A DNA stretch of 6,336 bases from Desulfobaccales bacterium (GCA_041648175.1 JBAZPO010000044.1:1-6336), one strand, 5' to 3'. Positions 1 to 6,244 are shown, counted from the first letter of the stretch. Notes: generated by a model from the letters alone, not told the origin. A program made the numbers and translations.

Positions 1-367
1 CAAGTCGTTTGACGGCGCCGGTCCGGGGGTGGCACGTGGCCGCACCATCTACCGGGAAGCCGTTGATTTCGCCCATCTGCGGCACGCACGGTACCAATAC
101 TCTCCCTACCTGTTCGAAGCCCTGATGCAGTCGGCTTACTTCTCCATCGTCGCCATGGACCCGTCGGAACAACGATCCATGCTTCCCATTGAGATCGGGG
201 AGATGAGGTTTTTGCGACCATGCCGGGTGGGGGAACAGATAACCGTGGAGGCCCGCTTGCGGGCGCAGGACGAGACCGGCCAGACCTGGGACGCCAGTGG
301 GCTTGACGCTCAAGGCCGCCCCCTCATGCAAGTTTGGGGTATGCGGATGCACTGGGTCTCGGACTGA
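1..367 (+). CDS. C-terminal end of a type I polyketide/lipid synthase (dehydratase domain), 5' partial
   Basis: The frame is open from base 2 through a TGA at 365-367, giving 121 visible residues with no start that must be used, so this is the tail of a longer protein. The visible part looks like the C-terminal hotdog half of a PKS dehydratase (PS-DH). The segment YSPYLFEALMQ (residues 34-44) lines up with the family motif HPaLlDaalQ, and the later strands (LPIEIGEMRF, RVGEQITVEA, then a DAQGRPLMQVWGMRM-like ending) match the usual end of the fold. Family knowledge: the domain removes water from a beta-hydroxyacyl-carrier-protein intermediate, with a His in the first hotdog (outside this window) and an Asp in the second. 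Here the Asp position is Glu39. The protein ends just after the domain, as in synthases with a terminal dehydratase such as glycolipid- or PUFA-synthase-like enzymes; which subtype cannot be told. A phosphopantetheinyl transferase follows at once, supporting a carrier-protein-based synthase. Confidence 0.75.
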   Translation, partial: KSFDGAGPGVARGRTIYREAVDFAHLRHARYQYSPYLFEALMQSAYFSIVAMDPSEQRSMLPIEIGEMRFLRPCRVGEQITVEARLRAQDETGQTWDASGLDAQGRPLMQVWGMRMHWVSD

Positions 368-375
368 TACGCAGC

Positions 376-380
376 GAAGG
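376..380 (+). promoter_or_regulatory. Ribosome binding site GAAGG for the phosphopantetheinyl transferase
   Basis: GAAGG ends 4 nt before the ATG at 385. It favours that ATG over the in-frame TTG at 334, which has no comparable site and lies inside the synthase coding region. It is a modest match with short spacing. Confidence 0.45.
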
Positions 381-384
381 CAAG

Positions 385-1128
385 ATGGGAGTGGCTGTGG
401 CCAAGGCTTGCCAAGACATAACTGTCCAGGCCGTGCGTTTCCTTGAAGGCCGGGGACAGGTTTTCTATGCCTCCTTGCCGTTTACCCTCGGAACCCTCAA
501 AGGTTCCAGGACGCACGGGGCCGGAGAACAGCTGCGCTTAGTTTCCACCCTGTGGGATCATCTGGCGGCATTGAGGGCCAGGAAAAGTCCTCTGGGGAAA
601 GGCGGTCAGGTTTCCAACCGCGCGGCTGCCCCGCTCAAGGTCGTCCACGACCCGCTGGGCCGGCCCCTTCTCCGGTGGGGAGAAAAACGGGGCCCGGCCA
701 TCTCCTGCAGCGCGGGTGGTGGAAAAATCTGGGCCGCCCTCTGTGGGGATGAGTCTGATATCGGCATCGATGTGGCCGAAGCCGGTGAATTCCAAGGAGA
801 ATACCCCGTGCACCGGGTCTTCCATGGGGATGAGCTGCACCACGTCTTGCGGTTGGCGGATGGAGATTTGGCCAGGGCCTCGGCCCTGCTCTGGTCTGTC
901 AAGGAGGCTGTAGTCAAGGCCCTGGGGTGCGCCTTCCACCTCGTGGACCCGCGGCAAATCAACGTCTATCCGGCGGTAGGCAGCGACCGCGGCTATACCT
1001 TTCCCGTGGGGTTATCAGGGAAAGCGCTGGTGCGGTTTCCCCTCCACCCCGGGTCCATCTGGGTGCGTTCCCTTTCCCGGGCGCAGATGTGGCTTTCCAT
1101 CGCCCTCTTGAATCGGCAAGAGCGATGA
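385..1128 (+). CDS. Sfp-type 4'-phosphopantetheinyl transferase
   Basis: Predicted 247-residue cytosolic enzyme that would move the phosphopantetheine arm of coenzyme A onto a serine of carrier-protein domains, most likely those of the synthase ending 17 nt upstream. Sequence evidence: GIDV at 127-130 gives the Mg-binding Asp129; Glu150 in VFHGDEL fits the second acidic position; WSVKEAVVKALG at 170-181 is the family WxxKEAxxKxxG motif with Lys173, Glu174 and Lys178. An N-terminal half of about 100 residues precedes these, as in the pseudo-dimeric Sfp/HetI type, and the length is normal for it. One oddity: the CoA-binding SxSH motif reads SCSA at 107-110, so the usual His is Ala110. The start at 385 is chosen because of GAAGG upstream and because it clears the preceding stop; the in-frame TTG at 334 would add 17 residues unlike the family. 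Probably cotranscribed with the synthase. Confidence 0.9.
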   Translation: MGVAVAKACQDITVQAVRFLEGRGQVFYASLPFTLGTLKGSRTHGAGEQLRLVSTLWDHLAALRARKSPLGKGGQVSNRAAAPLKVVHDPLGRPLLRWGEKRGPAISCSAGGGKIWAALCGDESDIGIDVAEAGEFQGEYPVHRVFHGDELHHVLRLADGDLARASALLWSVKEAVVKALGCAFHLVDPRQINVYPAVGSDRGYTFPVGLSGKALVRFPLHPGSIWVRSLSRAQMWLSIALLNRQER

Positions 1129-1134
1129 GGCGTT

Positions 1135-1191
1135 AGACCGCAGCGGACTGTGCATCGGTCTGCGGGGAGTGCCGGGAGTCTGGCTTTTTTT
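1135..1191 (+). terminator. Possible weak terminator after the transferase gene
   Basis: The 100-nt gap holds competing inverted repeats: AGACCG (1135-1140) with CGGTCT (1156-1161), or CCGCAG (1138-1143) with CTGCGG (1160-1165). A run of seven T (1185-1191) follows a small stem GCCG/TGGC (1171-1174 with 1181-1184, one G-U pair). The T run is good but the stem directly before it is only 4 bp, so termination here may be partial or absent. Confidence 0.3.
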
Positions 1192-1216
1192 GAGGGATTC
1201 GCATATTTCTGTTAGC

Positions 1217-1222
1217 GGAGGT
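1217..1222 (+). promoter_or_regulatory. Ribosome binding site GGAGGT fixing the start at 1229
   Basis: A near-consensus GGAGGT lies 6 nt before the ATG at 1229. It decides this start over the in-frame GTG at 1169, whose extra 20 residues would also sit in front of an otherwise well-formed signal peptide. Confidence 0.8.
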
Positions 1223-1228
1223 CCAGAA

Positions 1229-1804
1229 ATGAACGTCAAGAATCTATCTCAGAACTTTAAGCAGGCTAGGGCTAAATCCGTCCTGATCGCGGCAGCCCTC
1301 CTGGTTTGGATTCTGGCGCCAACCGGGGCGCAGGCTATTTTAGGCACAAGTGAACCGGCCCCTTCTTTCTCACTGATGTCCGGAGACAATAAAAAGCTCA
1401 CCCTTGACATGCTTAAGGGAAAGATTATCGTCTTGTTTTATGCAACCAGGGATACCGTCAATGTTAACGAGGACTTACAGCATTATCTGGATACGCTTTA
1501 CGATGCGCAACCGCAAAATATTCAAAATCAAATCTTCCGATTGCTGGTCGTCAATACCATGGAGGCCACGTCTTTAACAGTTTGGAAACAAAAATTAATG
1601 GAAACCTCCGCGAAGTTGAAGATAACTATCTACGGGGATTGGAGCGGAGGCATGTTTGCGGCGTACCGGATGAGGGATAATGACAGCAATTTTGTCATTA
1701 TAGATAAGCGGGGTATCGTCAGATTTGCCGCGTCCGGCCGGATACCCAACAGCCGGTTTGAGGCCATAAAAAAACTCCTTTTAGGACTGGCGACTGGCAA
1801 CTAA
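1229..1804 (+). CDS. Exported thioredoxin-fold protein lacking cysteines
   Basis: A 191-residue protein with a clear signal peptide: basic N-terminus (Lys11, Arg14, Lys16), hydrophobic core at about 18-31, and AQA at 34-36 as a signal peptidase I site. The mature part resembles AhpC/TSA or TlpA-type thioredoxin folds: EPAPSFSLMSGDNKKLTL at 42-59, KGKIIVLFYAT at 63-73, then an alpha-beta region, and NFVIIDKRGIVRFAASG at 154-170, like the fold's strand-turn-strand before the last helix. Where active relatives have WCxxC after FYAT, this protein reads RDTVN (74-78), so the two Cys positions are Asp75 and Asn78, and the whole protein contains no Cys. The usual cis-proline also seems absent (about Ser153). 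Thiol redox chemistry is therefore ruled out; a structural, binding or chaperone role in the cell envelope is inference. Its base composition is lower in GC than the two genes before it. It may be a separate transcript. Confidence 0.8.
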   Translation: MNVKNLSQNFKQARAKSVLIAAALLVWILAPTGAQAILGTSEPAPSFSLMSGDNKKLTLDMLKGKIIVLFYATRDTVNVNEDLQHYLDTLYDAQPQNIQNQIFRLLVVNTMEATSLTVWKQKLMETSAKLKITIYGDWSGGMFAAYRMRDNDSNFVIIDKRGIVRFAASGRIPNSRFEAIKKLLLGLATGN

Positions 1805-1861
1805 GAAGCACCGGGGCCCAGCGGCTGAACTCTTTTTTAGGTCTCCGCAAGGGAAAATCGC

Positions 1862-1887
1862 CTTCCCCTGGATTTTTCCAGGTGAAG
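1862..1887 (+). repeat. Intergenic hairpin, possible terminator after the thioredoxin-fold gene
   Basis: CTTCCCCTGG (1862-1871) pairs with CCAGGTGAAG (1878-1887) with one mismatch in ten and a 6-nt loop ATTTTT. No strong U tract follows directly; only TTTT at 1902-1905 after a G-rich stretch. A separate run of six T (1833-1838) lies upstream with only a weak stem before it. The structure could stop transcription or protect mRNA ends; neither is certain. Confidence 0.4.
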
Positions 1888-1979
1888 CGCAGCACCGGGG
1901 GTTTTAGTGCTTATCTTTGGTTTGAGCCTGGGAAAAGAGGTCGGCAGTAACACCTTGGGAACAGGCAAAAAGGAAATCC

Positions 1980-2948
1980 ATGGCGAACCAAGCTGAACAC
2001 GCCATCGAAGTCGAGAACCTGACGAAGCGTTACGGGGATTTGCAGGCGGTCAACGGCATATCCTTCAACGTCAGAAAGGGCGAAGTTTTCGCCTTTCTGG
2101 GCCCGAACGGCGCCGGCAAGACCACTACCGCCGAGATAATCGAGATGATCCGCAAGCCCACGTCGGGAACAGTGAAACTTCTCGGGATGGACGTCACCAA
2201 GAAGAAGCGCGCCATCGTCCCCCGGATCGGCGTCCTCCCCCAAGACTTCAGCTCCTTCGACCGGATAACGGTCAGAGAAACCATGCAGTACTATTCGCGA
2301 CTATTCTCCGGCGCCAGTCGCCTCCGGCGGAACACCGATATCGACGGGCTGATAGAACTCGTGGCCCTCAAGGACAAGGCCACAGAGCAGTATAAGAACC
2401 TCTCCGGGGGCTTGAAGCAGCGCCTGGGCATCGCCATTGCGCTCGTGAACGACCCCGATGTCGTGTTCCTCGACGAGCCGACGACCGGGCTCGACCCCCG
2501 GGCCAGGCGCGAGGTGTGGGAAGTCCTGCTGGGCCTGAAGAAGAAGGGGAAAACGATATTTCTCACGACGCACTACATGGAGGAAGCGGAGATTCTGGCC
2601 GACACGGTCGCCATCATCTCGAAAGGGATGATCATCGCCACGGGCTCTCCCGCGGAGCTCATAGAAAATGCCACGAATTACCTGGTCCTGACGCTACAGT
2701 CCGTCGATGCCAACGCCTTTGAGATCATCCGGAAGTTGGGCTTCGAGCCGGTCCATGACAACCACCAAGACCTCAAGGTCAGGGTGGAGCACACGGAAGA
2801 CATCCTGAAGGCACTAAATGCCGTTAAGGACGCGGGGGCGTCGTTCCTCAGCCTGGACGTTCGCAGGCCCAACCTCGAAGAGGTCTTCCTGAAGCTCACC
2901 GGCGAGGCGCTCCGCGCAGACCTGGCCGAGAGCGGGGAGGTGGTATGA
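1980..2948 (+). CDS. ABC transporter ATP-binding protein (DrrA/ABC-2 exporter type)
   Basis: Predicted 322-residue cytoplasmic ATPase that powers the membrane protein encoded next. All nucleotide-binding motifs are intact: Walker A GPNGAGKTT (41-49), Q-loop Gln88 in GVLPQDF, signature LSGGLKQR (141-148), Walker B VVFLDEPT (161-168, with Asp165 and Glu166), D-loop GLD (170-172) and switch His198 in LTTHYMEEAE. After about residue 230 comes a roughly 90-residue C-terminal extension ending in RRPNLEEVFLKLTG, typical of DrrA-like ATPases (DUF4162-type region). ATG at 1980 follows AAAAAGGAAA, with AGGA ending 6 nt before it. Family members pair with ABC-2 permeases and export drugs, lipids or polysaccharide precursors; the substrate cannot be read from the sequence. 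Location beside a synthase gene suggests export of that product or self-protection, which is inference. Confidence 0.95.
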   Translation: MANQAEHAIEVENLTKRYGDLQAVNGISFNVRKGEVFAFLGPNGAGKTTTAEIIEMIRKPTSGTVKLLGMDVTKKKRAIVPRIGVLPQDFSSFDRITVRETMQYYSRLFSGASRLRRNTDIDGLIELVALKDKATEQYKNLSGGLKQRLGIAIALVNDPDVVFLDEPTTGLDPRARREVWEVLLGLKKKGKTIFLTTHYMEEAEILADTVAIISKGMIIATGSPAELIENATNYLVLTLQSVDANAFEIIRKLGFEPVHDNHQDLKVRVEHTEDILKALNAVKDAGASFLSLDVRRPNLEEVFLKLTGEALRADLAESGEVV

Positions 2949-4060
2949 ATCTGCGAGTCATCAGCGCCAATCTCGTCGTCAAGCTCAAGACCTTCTACCG
3001 GGAGAGGACCGCGATGTTCTTCACCATTGCGTTCCCGATAATCCTGATTCTCGTGTTCGGCACCATTTTCCTGGACCGGGACCAATTGAGCTTAGACCTT
3101 TACGTGCAGGACCTCGACGACACCCACGGCTCGGCGCAGTTCATCAAGGCCCTGCAAATCAATGGGAACTTCAAGATAAAGAGGGTCGATCTCACCAGCG
3201 ACGCCAGGGAATACGCCAAGAACCACAGGCTGAACCTTATCCTCGTTATTCCCAAAGACTTTGAAAACTTGCTCCATCAGAGGGTGGACCTCAAAGCCCC
3301 CGATGCCTCCGTTATCCTCGAGTATATCTACGACCCCAGCTCTACTTCGGTGAAGACGAAGATGGAATACCTGAACATGGAGTTTGCGGGGATGAACCAG
3401 AGGATGTCCGGAAAGCCGGGGTTCTACCGGTGGGAGGAGACCTCGATACTCAACAAGAAGTACCGATTTATCGAGTTCTTCATCCCCGGCGTCATCGCCA
3501 TGGCGGTGATGACCGCATCCCTGTTCGGCACGGTGAACATGAACACGGAATTGTTGCAGAAGGGGATCATCAGGAAGCTAGCCACCACGCCCATCACGCG
3601 TACCGACTGGATACTATCGAACATCCTGTACCAGTTCGCACTCGCAATTATCTCCACGATTGGGATGCTGCTGGTGAGCTTCGGCGTGTTTCACACTGAC
3701 CTCCAGATAAACGTCTGGCTCCCGGTGTTCATTTTGCTTGATGTCTTCGCGTTCGTCGGCATCGGCATGATACTCACCCGCTTTGTGCAGGAGGCGCAGA
3801 GCGCCGTCGCCGCCGCCAACGCCATCTCGTTTCCCATGATGTTCCTCGCGGGGAGCTTCTTCCCCATCGAGATGATGCCGGGCTTTTTGCAGACGTTCGC
3901 CAAGCTACTGCCTCTGTATTACGTGAACGAGGGCCTGCGGGCCTCCATGATCTTTAGCGACCACCTGGCCACCCTGCGTTACGCCGCCATAATCGGGGTT
4001 TTCGCGGCCGTGGTCTTCGCCTTGGGCATCATAGGCACCAAATGGGAAGAGGGTACGTGA
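2945..4060 (+). CDS. ABC-2 family transporter permease
   Basis: Predicted 371-residue inner-membrane protein, partner of the ATPase immediately upstream. Start and upstream stop overlap as ATGA (2945-2948), a sign of translational coupling. Layout fits the DrrB/YhhJ-like ABC-2 fold: membrane segment 1 at about 23-43, a large extracytoplasmic domain at about 44-174, then segments at about 176-197, 224-249, 256-278, 285-307 and 346-364. GIIRKLATTPITR (207-219) is the cytoplasmic coupling stretch commonly seen between segments 2 and 3, and LPLYYVNEGLRASM (322-335) matches the conserved ABC-2 region before the last helix. It ends in a short charged tail. The full length and long periplasmic loop suggest an exporter working as a homodimer with two ATPase copies. 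Substrate unknown. Confidence 0.93.
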   Translation: MNLRVISANLVVKLKTFYRERTAMFFTIAFPIILILVFGTIFLDRDQLSLDLYVQDLDDTHGSAQFIKALQINGNFKIKRVDLTSDAREYAKNHRLNLILVIPKDFENLLHQRVDLKAPDASVILEYIYDPSSTSVKTKMEYLNMEFAGMNQRMSGKPGFYRWEETSILNKKYRFIEFFIPGVIAMAVMTASLFGTVNMNTELLQKGIIRKLATTPITRTDWILSNILYQFALAIISTIGMLLVSFGVFHTDLQINVWLPVFILLDVFAFVGIGMILTRFVQEAQSAVAAANAISFPMMFLAGSFFPIEMMPGFLQTFAKLLPLYYVNEGLRASMIFSDHLATLRYAAIIGVFAAVVFALGIIGTKWEEGT

Positions 4061-4075
4061 TTGCCAAGCACCTGC

Positions 4076-4102
4076 GGCTCGCCAGCCCTCGAGCCTTCTT
4101 TC
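4076..4102 (+). terminator. Probable Rho-independent terminator after the ABC transporter pair
   Basis: A perfect 6-bp GC-rich stem, GGCTCG (4076-4081) with CGAGCC (4090-4095), has an 8-nt loop and is followed at once by TTCTTTC. It sits 15 nt after the permease stop codon. The U tract is interrupted by one C, so efficiency is uncertain. Confidence 0.5.
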
Positions 4103-4222
4103 CCGGCGACCTTACCGCCTGTACCCGCGGTCCTGGCGCGCAGTGAGTACAGTGGCACGAAGGGGCTGCTACCCAGCCTTCCCCCCGGTATCCGGGTTTC
4201 CCGTCCGCATAATTTCGCGACC

Positions 4223-4237
4223 CTTTTCTGGGAAAAG
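4223..4237. repeat. Short perfect inverted repeat upstream of the radical SAM gene
   Basis: CTTTTC-TGG-GAAAAG is a perfect 6-bp inverted repeat with a 3-nt centre, about 105 nt before the GTG start at 4343, in the only gap large enough to hold that gene's promoter. It could be an operator or RNA hairpin, or chance; I see no convincing -35/-10 pair nearby. Confidence 0.25.
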
Positions 4238-4329
4238 ATCGGCAAGATAGACCCCGTACCCGGCCCCACATTTCCAGGGCTAAGGTTTGCCCGACCAGAC
4301 GTTGGCCGGTTTGACCAAAAGTGATTCCC

Positions 4330-4337
4330 GGAAGGTG
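4330..4337 (+). promoter_or_regulatory. Ribosome binding site GGAAGGTG for a GTG start
   Basis: GGAAGGTG ends 5 nt before GTG at 4343, and the resulting protein begins MRIKLIAP, the usual opening beta-strand of cobalamin-binding radical SAM proteins. Together these support the GTG start. Confidence 0.7.
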
Positions 4338-4342
4338 AAGAC

Positions 4343-5689
4343 GTGAGAATAAAGCTTATCGCCCCCCATGAACAACTTGATGACACCAGTAATGTCAGGT
4401 TGATGAGGGTAAATCTGCCGCTGATAGCCGCGCTGACCCCGCCTGGCCACACGATTACCCTGGTCGATGAAGTTTATGCTGCCGATGACCCCGATCAAGA
4501 GGTGGATTTGGTGGGGATCACCGTCATGACCGACCTGGTGCCCAGGGCCTATCGTCTGGCCGACACCTATCGCCAAAAGGGGGTGCAGGTGGTGCTGGGC
4601 GGCATACACCCCACCATCTTGCCTGACGAAGCTTTAGGACATGCAGACGCGGTAGTGGTGGGAGAAGCGGAGGGTGTCTGGCCCCGGGTGGTAGCTGATG
4701 CCGCGTCGGGACAGATGCAAGGACTCTATCGGGCCGGTAAAAAGACAGAGCTCGCCGGCCTGCCAAGACCACGGCGAGATCTCTTCCCCAGAGGCAAACA
4801 TCGGGGTTCTGCTCCTAGTTATGTCGGCATCGAGGCCTCCCGAGGGTGTCCGCACGATTGCGAATTCTGTTGCAGTGGCCAGACCATGGGGCGGCAATAT
4901 CGAGTCAGGCCGGTTCCAGAGGTGATTGCCGAGATCGAGGCTCTTGATGCCCCTGACTTCTTCTTCGTCGATGACGCTATTGGACTGAACCGGGAGGTAG
5001 GAAAAAAGCTTTTTACGGAAATGATACCCCTGAAGCGGCTATGGATGGGGCAAGGAACCGTGTCGTTAGCTGAAGATATGGAGCTGCTAAAATTGATGCG
5101 ACGTTCGGGGTGCAGGGGACTTTTGCTCGGATTCGAATCGGTCCAAAAAGGCACTCAGCATGAGATGAAGAAAATAAAGAACCTGAAGATCGATTTTTAT
5201 GAAGCCATGCGCCGCTTCCATGGCGAAGGTTTCGGCATCCTTGGCGCCTTTGTTTTTGGCTTCGATTATGAAAACAAGGATGTATTCGAGCAGACCTTTG
5301 AGTTTATCATGAAAAGTGGCATGGATTGTGTCCAGCTGCGGGTTCTCACTCCTCTGCCAGGAACCCGGTTATATCAGCGTCTCTTAAGCGAAGGCAGGTT
5401 GTTTGAGCCTGACTGGTGGCTCCGCGGCTATCCTCCTGATACCCTCCTTTTTCACCCGCAGAGCATGACTGCTGACGAGCTCCTTAGTGGCTACGCCCGC
5501 TTGAACCGGCAAACCTATTCGTTCGGCTCCATGGCCAAACGGTTCTTTGGCATGAGCCCCTGGAAACGGACTCTACGCGGTTGTTTAATGTACGCCGTCA
5601 TCAATATCTCTACCCGCAACCGTTATTTCAAAGGTTTGAAGAAGCCTCAGCCATTTGTCGGGGCTGCCAACGTCAGAGGCGAAATATAG
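4343..5689 (+). CDS. Cobalamin-binding radical SAM protein (class B-like)
   Basis: Predicted 448-residue enzyme with an N-terminal cobalamin-binding Rossmann domain (about 1-130) and a radical SAM barrel (about 155-350). In the first, the LGGIHPTILPDEAL stretch (85-98) and the DAVVVGEAEGVWP stretch (102-114) are characteristic of this family; the DxHxxG motif of B12-dependent mutases and methionine synthase is absent, as is usual for these radical SAM proteins. RGCPHDCEFC (167-176) gives the CxxxCxxC ligands Cys169, Cys173 and Cys176 of the 4Fe-4S cluster that cleaves S-adenosylmethionine. FFFVDD (206-211), LLLGFES (260-266) and LTPLPGTRLY (335-344) are typical later barrel motifs. The C-terminal 100 residues are rich in aromatic and basic residues, as in the DUF4070-type tail. 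Relatives act on lipids, hopanoids, bacteriochlorophylls and secondary metabolites, often methylating unactivated carbons. Action on the neighbouring synthase's product is inference. The next gene starts 26 nt downstream. Confidence 0.93.
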   Translation: MRIKLIAPHEQLDDTSNVRLMRVNLPLIAALTPPGHTITLVDEVYAADDPDQEVDLVGITVMTDLVPRAYRLADTYRQKGVQVVLGGIHPTILPDEALGHADAVVVGEAEGVWPRVVADAASGQMQGLYRAGKKTELAGLPRPRRDLFPRGKHRGSAPSYVGIEASRGCPHDCEFCCSGQTMGRQYRVRPVPEVIAEIEALDAPDFFFVDDAIGLNREVGKKLFTEMIPLKRLWMGQGTVSLAEDMELLKLMRRSGCRGLLLGFESVQKGTQHEMKKIKNLKIDFYEAMRRFHGEGFGILGAFVFGFDYENKDVFEQTFEFIMKSGMDCVQLRVLTPLPGTRLYQRLLSEGRLFEPDWWLRGYPPDTLLFHPQSMTADELLSGYARLNRQTYSFGSMAKRFFGMSPWKRTLRGCLMYAVINISTRNRYFKGLKKPQPFVGAANVRGEI

Positions 5690-5715
5690 GAAGTTTTTGA
5701 AAAAGTGGGAAAAAC

Positions 5716-6171
5716 ATGATCCGCTGCATCCCCAAAGGACTCTGTTCTTGGAATTTCGACATTGCTGGGAGCGGACACTCCGCAAGTGCCGAGTTCAATT
5801 GGATAGATGAGCAAGGGAGCATAACGATTGATGGTGAATATCATGATGTTCGGAAGCATGGTGTCTTTAGTGGACACTGGACGTTTGATGCCAATTCAAC
5901 ACCAGTAGCGAACGCCCAGAAATCAAGTGTTTTCACTCGAACATTCGAGTTGGAGATATCATCCGGAGCGGTCATCCTGCGTGCTCAGTCACCATTGGGC
6001 CGCACTATGCTTTTGGAAGGGGCCGGCTGCGACGGGGTGATTGCCCCCGCCCACCCCTTCACCCGGCGAGCATCAATCACCGGGCAGATTTCTGATTTCC
6101 GTACCGCGTGCTTTGCATTTTGGCTCACGGTTTTACTTTGGCGACGAGATGCGCAGCACGACCAGTCATGA
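5716..6171 (+). CDS. Conserved hypothetical protein, possibly tubby-C-terminal-like fold
   Basis: A 151-residue protein of unknown function. The ATG at 5716 has GGGA 5 nt before it (5707-5710) and lies 26 nt after the radical SAM gene, suggesting one transcript. The sequence is mostly alternating beta-strand-like segments: a start of the type MIRCIPKGLCSWNFDI, a middle of the type EFNWIDEQGSITIDG (26-40) and FTRTFELEI (73-81), then VILRAQSPLGRTMLL (86-100), HPFTRRASI (113-121), and a short hydrophobic stretch CFAFWLTVLLWRR (132-144) at the end. From memory, small bacterial proteins with this order, including a PFTRR motif and a terminal FWLxVLxWRR, occur as uncharacterised beta-rich proteins resembling the LURP-one/tubby C-terminal fold; that match is not verified. 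The terminal segment is too short to be a confident membrane anchor. Its base composition is lower in GC than the synthase region. No role in the locus can be assigned. Confidence 0.7.
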   Translation: MIRCIPKGLCSWNFDIAGSGHSASAEFNWIDEQGSITIDGEYHDVRKHGVFSGHWTFDANSTPVANAQKSSVFTRTFELEISSGAVILRAQSPLGRTMLLEGAGCDGVIAPAHPFTRRASITGQISDFRTACFAFWLTVLLWRRDAQHDQS

Positions 6172-6240
6172 TTTTAGATCGAGCTAATAGCGAGTTGCGG
6201 TCAAAAGAATAGCATTGTCATTCTGAGCGCTGCGAAGAAT
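6172..6240. mobile_element. Presumed terminal region of the IS630-type element
   Basis: In IS630 elements the transposase stop is followed within tens of bases by a terminal inverted repeat bordered by a duplicated TA target. This AT-richer gap contains several TA dinucleotides (for example in GAGCTAATAGCG at 6181-6192). With the other end outside the window the exact boundary cannot be set. Confidence 0.35.
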
Positions 6241-6244
6241 CTAG
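6216..6244. repeat. Palindromic intergenic repeat of the TCATTCTGAGCG...GCGAAGAATCT type
   Basis: The segment contains TGTCATTCTGAGCG, then CT, then GCGAAGAATCTAG. The outer arms ATTCT (6220-6224) and AGAAT (6236-6240) are a perfect inverted repeat around the AGCGCT palindrome (6226-6231). I recognise it from memory as a member of a dispersed repeat found between genes in many unrelated bacterial genomes, usually with GCGAAGCGAAG in the middle. It overlaps the last codon of the minus-strand transposase and lies 44 nt after the hypothetical gene's stop. Confidence 0.65.

Noticed and set aside
334..384. Longer transferase start at TTG 334
   Set aside because: It overlaps the synthase coding end, has no Shine-Dalgarno sequence, and adds residues unlike the family; ATG 385 is better supported.
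538..962. Two minus-strand frames of 118 and 139 codons opposite the transferase gene
   Set aside because: They are shadows of the well-supported plus-strand gene and carry no recognisable motifs.
1169..1228. Upstream GTG start for the thioredoxin-fold gene
   Set aside because: GGAGGT at 1217-1222 points to 1229, and the shorter protein starts with a proper signal peptide.
1980..4060. ABC transporter pair as a recent horizontal acquisition
   Set aside because: Its codon use looked slightly different by eye, but without counts or a phylogeny this cannot be supported, and no mobile element flanks it.
4061..4324. An 87-codon plus-strand frame starting with TTG directly after the permease stop
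   Set aside because: It has no ribosome binding site of its own, is proline-rich without recognisable domain features, and contains the terminator-like hairpin and palindromes. It looks like a chance open frame in a GC-rich gap.
3979..4452. A 157-codon minus-strand frame spanning the permease end and radical SAM start
   Set aside because: It is antisense to two real genes, low in complexity, and has no domain signature.
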